From Shewanella hanedai (GTDB taxonomy: Bacteria > Pseudomonadota > Gammaproteobacteria > Enterobacterales > Shewanellaceae), in NCBI RefSeq assembly GCF_007197645.1, contig NZ_VKGK01000001.1, positions 310,001 through 374,000 on the forward strand: DNA of 64,000 nt. Direction: 5' to 3'. Numbering within the stretch: the stretch's first letter is position 1; each line of letters begins with the position of its first letter. Both the position numbers and the translations under genes were made by a program. Shown here piece by piece: positions 8,343 through 14,963 of the stretch. The notes under the pieces are model-generated. The model saw nothing but the letters and a program-made list of their open reading frames with translations. It searched no databases and was not told the origin of the DNA.

Positions 8343-9521
8343 ATGTTACAGGCTTTCTATACTGGCCTTTCAGGTCTCAATAGTTATTCACAGAATTTAG
8401 ATAATGTGAGTAATAATATCGCAAATATGAACACAGCTGGGTATCGTGGAACGGATAGTTTTTATCAAGCTTTAGGTGGAGACAGTGGGAAACCGGGTTT
8501 AGGGTCACAAATATCAGGTTTAGGGTATCGCTTTTCTGTGGGTGACATAAGGCAGACTGGCAATGACTTTGACCTAGCAATTACAGGTACTGGATTTTTT
8601 GCGTTGTTGGATAATGACCAGGTCTTTTATACGCGAACAGGCCAATTTGAATTTAATGAAGATAATGTATTAGTTGATAAGAATACTGGTTTTAAAGTCG
8701 CTGGTATTGATAGTGATGGGCAATTAAGTGAAATTAATCTTAGTAGTTATCTAGCTATAAAACCAACAGCAACATCCAAACTGACACTTACTGGAAACTT
8801 GTCTCCTTTAGATGATGTGCATCAGATCAGTAGCGCTAAAATGATTAACGCCTTAGGTGAAGAAGTGGACTTGAGTATTAAGTTTACTAACGAAAAAGCA
8901 ACCTTTCCTAACCAGTGGAAAATCGAGATACTTGATGATACTGGAAATGTGCTTCATACCGATTCAGTAAAATTTGGACCTGATGGCACACCTGAAGTTG
9001 GAAGTGGTAAATTCATTTTTAATCTTGCTGATAGCACTGGTAGCACGACTCCTGTAAATATAACAGTGGGCACTATTGGTGACTTTTCCGCAGTGACTCA
9101 AACAAGTGCGACAGGGTCTGACTCTAACGTATCATTGCATGCAGTAGATGGTAAGGGAATAGGTCAGTTACTTAAGCGTAGTTTTGATTCAGAAGGAAAA
9201 ATAACATTAAATTATAGCAATGGTGACAAATCTACTCCACTGACTATAGCTATGGTTGATTTTGATGACATTAGAACTCTGGAAGTGGACTCAGGAACAT
9301 TATTTAAAGCCAATGATACACAAAGTCGAGTCGTGGGAAAAGCTGGTGAAGGGCGCTTTAAGCAATTTGCTACATCGAGTATAGAGATGTCAAATGTTGA
9401 TCTTTCACAAGAGTTTGCTGACATGCTTGTTATTCAAAGAGGATACCAAGCAAGTTCTCGTATATTGAATGTAGCAAATCAAATGATTGAACAATTGTAT
9501 GAAAACACTCGAGGGCGCTAA
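8343..9521 (+). CDS. flgE: Flagellar hook protein FlgE
   Basis: FlgE polymerises into the hook. N-terminal D0 residues 'FYTGLSGLNSYSQNLDNVSN' followed by NIANMNTAGYRG, the 'TGTGFFALLDNDQVFYTRTG' motif (~residue 81) and the C-terminal 'SNVDLSQEFADMLVIQRGYQ' followed by ASSRILNVANQMIEQL are all present and complete. Length 392 aa is normal. A full hook gene in a cluster that seems to lack torque parts is the point to notice: whatever is built should have an extracellular hook-like tube. The AATTA-rich leader contains AAGGAA before ATG 8343. Confidence 0.95.
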   Translation: MLQAFYTGLSGLNSYSQNLDNVSNNIANMNTAGYRGTDSFYQALGGDSGKPGLGSQISGLGYRFSVGDIRQTGNDFDLAITGTGFFALLDNDQVFYTRTGQFEFNEDNVLVDKNTGFKVAGIDSDGQLSEINLSSYLAIKPTATSKLTLTGNLSPLDDVHQISSAKMINALGEEVDLSIKFTNEKATFPNQWKIEILDDTGNVLHTDSVKFGPDGTPEVGSGKFIFNLADSTGSTTPVNITVGTIGDFSAVTQTSATGSDSNVSLHAVDGKGIGQLLKRSFDSEGKITLNYSNGDKSTPLTIAMVDFDDIRTLEVDSGTLFKANDTQSRVVGKAGEGRFKQFATSSIEMSNVDLSQEFADMLVIQRGYQASSRILNVANQMIEQLYENTRGR

Positions 9522-10186
9522 TGATTGCTTTGAGGCTACCAAATTGCTGGTCTAAATTTGAGCGAGAGAAGACTGAGGCAAGTTGTACTGAAGAGATTTT
9601 TCATTGGTCGAATGAATGGTTTTTAGAGCCTTTATGTGAAGTCAAATGGCATTGGAATAATACACTTTTCAGTTGTGCAACACAGCATTTAGAGGTTGAA
9701 GACCTTGACTGTCAGTGGTTGAACCTGGCTCATTATGCTATCACAGGGAAAAGCTTAGCAGTTTCTGCAACGAAAAGGCTATCTTTGCTTGCTGACCAAA
9801 TGCAGAAAGAGTTGTATCAATCGTGTGGTGTCCTTGAGCCCCATCATCAGTGTGCAGCAATAATAGAGATTCGGTTATATCAAGATTTGACTTTGTATAT
9901 GTCGATATCAACAGAATACATGCCAAGAAAAACTATTGAGGAGCAAGGAGCTGTTTCTGGTGACATCATAGATAAAATGTTAGGTGAACAACGAGTAACG
10001 TTACATTCTAGCTTAGAGAGCTTACCTATGAATCTTGAGCAAATAAACTCCCTTAAAAATGGAGATAGAATTATGTTGAAACATCGATGTGACTCTGAGG
10101 TGACGTTACTTAATAAATCTTATAAAACTAACGTTAGTGGTTTTTTAGCCAGTGTTATGGGTAATAGGGCTATAGTCGTAAAATGA
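9521..10186 (+). CDS. SpoA-domain protein in the fliM position (FliM/SctQ-like)
   Basis: In flagella this slot holds FliM (~330 aa): a CheY-binding N-terminal peptide, a CheC-like FliG-binding domain and a C-terminal SpoA domain. Here the protein is 221 aa. The last ~70 residues ('LGEQRVTLHSSLESLPMNLE', then 'LKNGDRIMLKH', ending 'VMGNRAIVVK') read as a SpoA domain. The first ~150 residues show neither the CheY-binding motif nor obvious CheC-like features, and are Trp/Cys-rich. The size and layout resemble SctQ sorting-platform proteins of injectisomes. I infer an export-platform role without switching. It starts on the flgE stop (TAATG). Confidence 0.7.
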   Translation: MIALRLPNCWSKFEREKTEASCTEEIFHWSNEWFLEPLCEVKWHWNNTLFSCATQHLEVEDLDCQWLNLAHYAITGKSLAVSATKRLSLLADQMQKELYQSCGVLEPHHQCAAIIEIRLYQDLTLYMSISTEYMPRKTIEEQGAVSGDIIDKMLGEQRVTLHSSLESLPMNLEQINSLKNGDRIMLKHRCDSEVTLLNKSYKTNVSGFLASVMGNRAIVVK

Positions 10187-10196
10187 GAGGTATAGA

Positions 10197-10508
10197 ATGT
10201 CAGAAGCTTCACCATTTGAATTGACAGAGGTTGTCGATTTACCTATAGGAAAGCCTATAGAAACATCGTTAGATCAAACTATATTAGAACAAACTCAAGT
10301 TGAATTGAACGTATATTTGGGAGACGTTTCGGTAAGTATTTCAGAACTTAAAGATCTTAAAGTTAATAGCATAATTCAACTATTACAAAAAGTGGATTCA
10401 GAATTTGATCTTAAGTGGAAAGAGGTTGTTGTAGCCAAAGGTCGGTTGGTGGCTGTAGATGAGTATTTAGCACTAGAAATTACTCAGGTGATGCCAAATG
10501 AAGAATGA
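10197..10508 (+). CDS. fliN: C-ring/sorting-platform protein FliN
   Basis: FliN/SctQ-C family SpoA proteins form the base of the C ring and dock FliH-FliI. The 103-aa protein has the SpoA pattern 'VELNVYLGDVSVSISELKDL', then 'VNSIIQLL', 'WKEVVVAKGRLVAVDEYLAL' and 'EITQV'. Length is a little below canonical FliN (~110-140). It follows the SpoA-only FliM-position protein, so the two together would give the two-SpoA unit seen in T3SS sorting platforms. It overlaps fliO by 11 bases. Confidence 0.88.
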   Translation: MSEASPFELTEVVDLPIGKPIETSLDQTILEQTQVELNVYLGDVSVSISELKDLKVNSIIQLLQKVDSEFDLKWKEVVVAKGRLVAVDEYLALEITQVMPNEE

Positions 10509-10782
10509 GCTGGGATTAAGAGTGGATGATCCCGTTAGCCCCGTTAGTTGGATAATATTAGGTGTGATCTGTTTAATTACTGTCATTATCTGGATATATA
10601 TCAAGCAAAAAAAATTAGATCCGTCAAACTTATCTACATCGCATCAACGATTTCCTTTAGGAGGGCAATGTTATCTCATATCTATAGAGACTGAAGGAAA
10701 AAAGTATAAATTATATGAAACGCCAAGAGGGCTAATTAAATTAGATTTAGATTACCAACAACCTAATGATTTGGAGGTTTAA
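10498..10782 (+). CDS. fliO: Flagellar biosynthesis protein FliO
   Basis: FliO is a small membrane protein that helps assemble the FliP ring of the export gate. The 94-aa product has one membrane helix (residues ~18-34, 'WIILGVICLITVIIWIYI') followed by a short basic cytoplasmic domain with a beta pattern ('RFPLGGQCYLISIETEGKKY'), which matches FliO architecture. It lies between fliN and fliP as usual. Similarity across FliO proteins is low, so size, topology and position carry the call. Confidence 0.8.
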   Translation: MKNELGLRVDDPVSPVSWIILGVICLITVIIWIYIKQKKLDPSNLSTSHQRFPLGGQCYLISIETEGKKYKLYETPRGLIKLDLDYQQPNDLEV

Positions 10783-11472
10783 GTGGTAGCGACTCAATCA
10801 TTAAATGAATGGCTACCTCACATTCTTGATAAGCCTTGGTTAGATAGTTTAGCACCAGAGTTAAGAGTTATTCTTACTGTAAGTAGTTTAACTTTAATAC
10901 CTGTAATAGTCATATCAATGACTGCTTTTACACGAATAATAATAGTGCTTTCTTTATTGAGACAGGCATTAGGACTACAACAAACTCCTCCTAATAGTGT
11001 CTTAATAGCTCTGAGTCTGTTTTTAACTGTTTTTGCTATGAGTGGCGTGTTTGAGCAGATTAATAAAAATTCATTTGTCCCCTATACCAACAATTCTATT
11101 GAACTTAGTGCTGCAGTTAACAATGCCATTGAACCTTTGAAAAGCTTTATGTTATCTCAAACCGATGAGACTCATTTTGTTCGAGTGTTAGATATGGCTA
11201 ATGTTGCTGCTCCTAAATCTCGTGATGATGTCTCGCTCATTCATTTAGTACCTGCATTCATGTTATCAGAGTTAACGTTAGCTTTTAAAATGGCGTTTCT
11301 TATTTTTTTACCATTTCTGATGATAGACTTATTAGTTGCAAGTAGTTTAATGGCGTTGGGTATGATCATGGTACCTCCCATTACGGTGTCATTACCATTG
11401 AAAATAATGGTTTTTATTTTGATTGATGGTTGGACATTAATTGCGGGATCATTAGTGCAAAGTTTTTTATAA
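10783..11472 (+). CDS. fliP: Export-gate protein FliP
   Basis: FliP (SctR in injectisomes) forms the core pore of the type III export gate with FliQ and FliR. 'VIVISMTAFTRIIIVLSLLR' followed by QALGLQQTPPN, and 'HLVPAFMLSELTLAFKMAFL' followed by IFLPFLMIDLLVAS, are hallmark blocks. Length 229 aa. Unlike many flagellar FliP proteins it shows no cleavable N-terminal signal peptide: the first ~30 residues are polar, as in SctR. The start is GTG 10783, immediately after the fliO stop. FliQ, FliR, FlhB and FlhA do not follow and must be elsewhere. Confidence 0.93.
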   Translation: MVATQSLNEWLPHILDKPWLDSLAPELRVILTVSSLTLIPVIVISMTAFTRIIIVLSLLRQALGLQQTPPNSVLIALSLFLTVFAMSGVFEQINKNSFVPYTNNSIELSAAVNNAIEPLKSFMLSQTDETHFVRVLDMANVAAPKSRDDVSLIHLVPAFMLSELTLAFKMAFLIFLPFLMIDLLVASSLMALGMIMVPPITVSLPLKIMVFILIDGWTLIAGSLVQSFL

Positions 11473-11485
11473 CGTCGAGAATGTA

Positions 11486-12040
11486 ATGAATAATGAACTG
11501 TTAGATTTGATTGAAAATATTCGTTCACTGCCATCAGAAGAGGCTCTGAGCGTGCTTGAAAATACTTCAGTGAATATGGAGGGTGATCCTGATTGGCTTT
11601 TTTTAATTGCATGTTTTCAAGCTGATAATAATAGAGTTTCAGATGCGAAAAATAACTTTTTTACTTTACTTGATCAAGACCCTGATAATGAACTAGCACG
11701 AATACAACTTGCTTGTATTCATCTTTCACTTGGCGAATTCAAACAGATTTTATATTTGCTTTGTCCTTATTTAGTTTGGCAAAAAAACACAACCTGTATT
11801 GCATCTCTGGCACATGCTTTGTTATCTTTTGTACAGAATGATAAAGATAAGGTTGAGTATTATCTAGCTGAGGCTAAAGAGTCTGGTGATGCTCCTAGCT
11901 TACAATTAGTTATTCAGCAGTTGGATGCTCTATTGAAAGAAGGGATTATGAATATGGGGAATAAAATAGTAAGTGCAGAAGAGTCTAAAAATAATACAAC
12001 TAGTCATTTGTTGAATAATCTATACAGTAAAAAATATTAA
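11486..12040 (+). CDS. TPR-like helical protein ending the flagellar-type operon
   Basis: Not recognised as a named flagellar protein. The 184-aa product is soluble and helical, with repeats that look like tetratricopeptides: 'DPDWLFLIACFQADNNRVSD', 'DPDNELARIQLACIHLSLGE', and a third around 'IASLAHALLSFVQNDKDKVE'. It begins 13 bases after fliP and is in the same AT-rich style, so it very probably belongs to the same transcript. TPR proteins act as class II chaperones or pilotins in type III systems; that role here is an inference only. Confidence 0.6.
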   Translation: MNNELLDLIENIRSLPSEEALSVLENTSVNMEGDPDWLFLIACFQADNNRVSDAKNNFFTLLDQDPDNELARIQLACIHLSLGEFKQILYLLCPYLVWQKNTTCIASLAHALLSFVQNDKDKVEYYLAEAKESGDAPSLQLVIQQLDALLKEGIMNMGNKIVSAEESKNNTTSHLLNNLYSKKY

Positions 12041-12052
12041 CCAGGTAAATAA

Positions 12053-12078
12053 ATGAACAATATACCTACCTTGTTCAT
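12053..12078 (+). terminator. Hairpin after the flagellar-type operon
   Basis: ATGAACAA (12053-12060) and TTGTTCAT (12071-12078) form a perfect 8-bp stem with a 10-base loop, 12 bases after the last gene of the + strand operon. There is no clean U tract, so it is only a weak terminator candidate; it may instead stabilise the 3' end. Confidence 0.35.
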
Positions 12079-12170
12079 GTATATTAATTACTAGATTAGT
12101 ATACAAATTAAGGGGTAATTATTCTGTATAGATTACTCATTTTCTGACTCTTAAAGCTACCTTTTTTAAG

Positions 12171-12509
12171 TCAGTCTTGTTTTTTTTCATCACCAAAATG
12201 TATCAAATCATCTAAAACAAATTTCTTTATTTCGAGCTGATTTTCAGGAGATAAATTATATTTTCCAGCAAGTTGGGCATAATCTTCAGGGCTAAGTGAG
12301 ACTGTGAGCCTTGGACGCTTCGGTCTTTTGGTGACTGAAAGGCCTAAAATGGTGCGGATCTGATCCGATGGGCTAAGCCCTGAATCTAATGCTGCTTTGC
12401 GGATAGAGTATTGAAATTTCTCATCGAGATCGAAAGCCACCTGTGTCGCCTTTGCCGCTTTCTGATTTTGTAACCATTGTTCCGGTAGTGGGTGTTTCGG
12501 CTTAGTCAT
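12171..12509 (-). CDS. Conserved hypothetical protein, 112 aa
   Basis: I do not recognise a named family. The protein is small, basic and soluble. It has 'AFDLDEKFQYSIRKAALDSG' and 'SPSDQIRTILGLSVTKRPKR', then a second similar half, 'RLTVSLSPEDYAQLAGKYNL', so it may contain two short helical DNA-binding-like units (ribbon-helix-helix flavour). It lies downstream of yjfK in the same direction (107 bases apart) and converges on the flagellar-type operon. Its codon use resembles the glnE-side chromosome and not the AT-rich operon, so it probably marks the edge of the native backbone. Confidence 0.6.
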   Translation of the reverse strand: MTKPKHPLPEQWLQNQKAAKATQVAFDLDEKFQYSIRKAALDSGLSPSDQIRTILGLSVTKRPKRPRLTVSLSPEDYAQLAGKYNLSPENQLEIKKFVLDDLIHFGDEKKQD

Positions 12510-12616
12510 TCCGTTTACCTTTAAATGTTGATTAAGCGACGAGTGACGAGCTCGATTAGACGTTCAGGCCTTTTTGCCTTGTCTTTATATCGCAGCTCGT
12601 GACTACAGGTTATGCG

Positions 12617-13273
12617 CTATTTTGCTGGCCAATAATCTCTTATATCAGATAAGGGACGGTATAAGGTTAACATGACATCGGTTTCGCCACCGTCATAGAC
12701 TTCAACATCGACAGCAAATTTTTCGTCATCATCGAGTAAGAAGTACGACTCAAATGCGTCACCTCTGGCACCATCTTCATCTTGAGGCGGCTTCTTGTTG
12801 CGGTAGTCTTCTCGATGGAAATAACCAAACTGAGCAAAATTAACTTGATGGTATTGCTGACCTAACCATTGTTCAAATTGCGTGGCTAATTCATTAGGTA
12901 AATCTTGGGTGGTGAGCATGGCTTGCTCATCTTCTTCAAAAATAGCGCCAAACTGGTCGAGATCGAAGATCTGTTCAACCTGACCACGATTGACCTTAAT
13001 GGAGAAAGCAAGATAGGTCTCATCATCTTCATCAAGTGACAGAAAAATAGTGTCCTGCCCATGGCCTTTCAATACCCATTCAGCCTTTTGGCTGCGTTCA
13101 TACTCATAGGTATTGACTGACTCAACTCTGAGTTGTTGGCCGCGAAGCTGTGGCGGCAAAGCAAAGCTGTCATCAAGAGAGATCATATCGCCTGTCATTA
13201 GATGCGAAGGGTGATCGAGTTGACGTTTTGGCGCCTCTTTTTTACCGAAAAGGCCTTTTAAAAATCCCATCAT
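12617..13273 (-). CDS. yjfK: YjfK-type DUF2491 family protein
   Basis: A 218-aa soluble acidic protein. It starts 'MMGFLKGLFGKKEAPKRQLD' and continues with alternating strands ('LSLDEDDETYLAFSIKVNRG') and ends 'TLYRPLSDIRDYWPAK', as I recall for the DUF2491/YjfK family. Its biochemical role is unknown. In E. coli the yjfIJKL-type genes form one operon; here yjfI, the pspA homologue, yjfK and DUF350 are all nearby on the minus strand, which supports the call. A terminator and a MITE-like element now separate it from pspA. Confidence 0.75.
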   Translation of the reverse strand: MMGFLKGLFGKKEAPKRQLDHPSHLMTGDMISLDDSFALPPQLRGQQLRVESVNTYEYERSQKAEWVLKGHGQDTIFLSLDEDDETYLAFSIKVNRGQVEQIFDLDQFGAIFEEDEQAMLTTQDLPNELATQFEQWLGQQYHQVNFAQFGYFHREDYRNKKPPQDEDGARGDAFESYFLLDDDEKFAVDVEVYDGGETDVMLTLYRPLSDIRDYWPAK

Positions 13274-13298
13274 CGACTCCTGTTATTTGAACTTTTAA

Positions 13299-13562
13299 TA
13301 CCAATCAGTATAAAGATGTGATCGCTCAGCGAGAGTTTAGCGCTTCTGGGGCAAGGCAACGAGTGAAGAACATAGTTGTTCTACGTTTAAGCTCGTTAAC
13401 ACCGCATCAGATGTGCTAAAACTCGCCTGCAAGGAGTGTTTTTGGCTGCCTACTTCTGCGTTGCATGAACTCACAAGGGAATAACCATTCCATTATCCAT
13501 TCGCCTTGAATTAGTTTGCCAAAAAACACTCTGAGTAGATCACTTTCTTATACTGATTGGTA
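13299..13562. mobile_element. MITE-like non-coding element with 25-bp terminal inverted repeats
   Basis: The 264-bp segment between yjfK and pspA is bounded by TACCAATCAGTATAA (13299-13313) and its exact reverse complement (13548-13562). Similarity runs inward to GATC at 13323 and 13538, giving a ~25-bp imperfect terminal repeat. No ORF of note lies inside. TA at each border could be a target duplication. Elements with this kind of end are, as I recall, dispersed in Shewanella genomes; within this window I see only one complete copy. Confidence 0.7.
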
Positions 13563-13573
13563 TAATGCAAAAG

Positions 13574-13603
13574 AGCGCTTTTCTTAAGATTAAGAAAAGC
13601 GCT
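13574..13603 (-). terminator. Strong hairpin terminator after pspA
   Basis: AGCGCTTTTCTTA (13574-13586) and TAAGAAAAGCGCT (13591-13603) form a perfect 13-bp stem with a 4-base loop, ~60 bases past the pspA stop in the direction of transcription. A CTTTT tail follows on the minus strand. It should end the yjfI-pspA transcript before the MITE-like element. Confidence 0.75.
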
Positions 13604-13665
13604 ACTTGTTAGCTATTGAATCTATTCAAGCGATTTTCGTCGAACATCTTCATTGAGCTTAATGG

Positions 13666-14352
13666 TTACTTACGCGCTTTAAGGCGGTCAAGTACGGCGT
13701 TGGCATTAGACTTTTGCTCACCAATGCCTGCTTCGGCAAGTTTAGCGTGCAGTGACTTGTCACTGTTTTCATCAGCAAGTTGCTCAGAAGCAACCAAACG
13801 GTCATCAAACTGCTGCTGACGTGCCTTGATACGCTCTAGTGAATCTTTAGCATTTAATAACTTAGAGTTACTGCCTGCAAAAGAGTCAGTGATACTAGCC
13901 GTTGCCTTTTGAACACTTTCAGTGGTTTTCACCATGCTCAATTGACGTTGGTAATCAGTTAGTTGACGCTCTGTCTTACGAACAAGATCTTTAAGACGAG
14001 TAGCGTGTGCTGTGAAGCTAACGTTTGCCGTTTCTTGCTCTGAAAGCTCTTGGTCTAGTTGAGAAATTTTCTCAGCAACTTCCATTGCTAAAGTTTCATT
14101 CTCTTTCTCAAGTGCTTGAGTTGCATAACCTTCATGTTCGCTGATAGAGCGCTTTAGACGGTCAACTTCACGGCTAGCTTGCATCTCTTTAGCCATAACG
14201 TCAGTTAATTCACGTTTTGCTTTCGTTAGGTGATTTTCAGCATCACGGATCTCTTGCTCGAAAATACGAGTAGAGTTTGCATCGACGATGCTTTGACCAA
14301 CTTCAGTAGCACCACCACGAAAAGCGGTTAAAATCTTATTTAGTATGCCCAT
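13666..14352 (-). CDS. PspA/IM30 family protein (YjfJ-type)
   Basis: PspA/IM30/Vipp1 proteins bind stressed inner membranes and form scaffold rods. The 228-aa product has the family layout: N-terminal amphipathic helix 'MGILNKILTAFRGGATEVGQ', then long charged coiled coils ('EQEIRDAENHLTKAKRELTD', 'VDRLKRSISEHEGYATQALE'). A good AAAGGAG lies before the ATG. It follows yjfI by 70 bases and precedes a strong terminator. No PspF, PspB or PspC lies nearby, so this is the YjfJ-like branch and not the classical psp operon. Confidence 0.88.
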   Translation of the reverse strand: MGILNKILTAFRGGATEVGQSIVDANSTRIFEQEIRDAENHLTKAKRELTDVMAKEMQASREVDRLKRSISEHEGYATQALEKENETLAMEVAEKISQLDQELSEQETANVSFTAHATRLKDLVRKTERQLTDYQRQLSMVKTTESVQKATASITDSFAGSNSKLLNAKDSLERIKARQQQFDDRLVASEQLADENSDKSLHAKLAEAGIGEQKSNANAVLDRLKARK

Positions 14353-14422
14353 TATGTGGCTCCTTTTACGTTGTCTCAGCGAGTAGATCCAAGACCAACA
14401 AATTGATTAATTAAGTTAAAAC

Positions 14423-14836
14423 TTACTTCAAGAAGTTGCTCATCTCATCGATGACTTCTAGGCAGTTATCGGAAAGAACTGACAGCTCTTGTTCGATCTC
14501 CTGCATATTTGACTGAACAGAAAGTGCTCCGTAAACCACATATTTATCATCAATTTTTGCAAATGATGACAGTGGCATTGGGATGTTGAGCTCTAACATT
14601 GTCTCAAGCATCTCTAAGCGACGTTCCTGATTAACTTCATCTTCGCCCCAAAGGTAACTGATGCAGAGAACTTGGTTTTCTGTCACCGATACGAATACAG
14701 GGATCTCTTCACGTCCAACGATATTGACCTGCAATACCTCAACTTCACCACTGATTGGATAGCAATCAAATTGCAAGCCTGTGTGGCTCTTGTCACAAAG
14801 ATCATTAAGATGGTTAGCAATAGTGTGAATATTCAT
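14423..14836 (-). CDS. yjfI: YjfI-type DUF2170 family protein
   Basis: A 137-aa soluble acidic protein typical of DUF2170/YjfI: 'CDKSHTGLQFDCYPISGEVE', 'REEIPVFVSVTENQVLCISY', 'LELNIPMPLSSFAKIDDKYV' and a helical acidic end. Function is unknown; it is consistently paired with pspA-like genes and may regulate or chaperone them. It is the first gene of its transcript, with AAGGACAAAT before ATG and a recognisable promoter with twin palindromes immediately upstream (14849-14897). Confidence 0.8.
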   Translation of the reverse strand: MNIHTIANHLNDLCDKSHTGLQFDCYPISGEVEVLQVNIVGREEIPVFVSVTENQVLCISYLWGEDEVNQERRLEMLETMLELNIPMPLSSFAKIDDKYVVYGALSVQSNMQEIEQELSVLSDNCLEVIDEMSNFLK

Positions 14837-14848
14837 ATTTGTCCTTAT

Positions 14849-14897
14849 GACATATTATGTCTGGGGTTAAAGATAGCACTACGACATAATATGTCAA
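14849..14897 (-). promoter_or_regulatory. yjfI-pspA promoter with two copies of palindrome GACATAWTATGTC
   Basis: On the minus strand TTGACA (14897-14892) and TATCTT (14875-14870), spaced by 16 bases, form a sigma-70-type promoter. Two 13-bp palindromes are present: 14883-14895, overlapping the -35, and 14849-14861, just downstream of the expected start of transcription. Centres are 34 bases apart. The arrangement suggests a repressor. The same palindrome lies at 18854-18866 ahead of the second operon. The regulator is not identified. Confidence 0.65.
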
Positions 14898-14963
14898 GTG
14901 CTATTTTTCATAAAAGTAATTCGTCCTGAATTCTGTGTTTTTACTCTTTGCTCTATGTTGAGG

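Noticed and set aside
1..12040. Calling the first region a standard lateral flagellar (laf) locus
   Set aside because: FliG and the FliM-position protein lack motor domains, gene order differs, and no mot, fliC-type, sigma-28 or chaperone genes are seen in the window.
12053..12078. Attachment site (att) at the right edge of the flagellar-type region
   Set aside because: No tRNA, integrase or matching direct repeat is visible; the dyad is better read as a transcript-end hairpin.
13666..14352. Classical psp operon controlled by PspF and sigma-54
   Set aside because: No pspF, pspB or pspC nearby and a sigma-70-type promoter with palindromes is visible instead.
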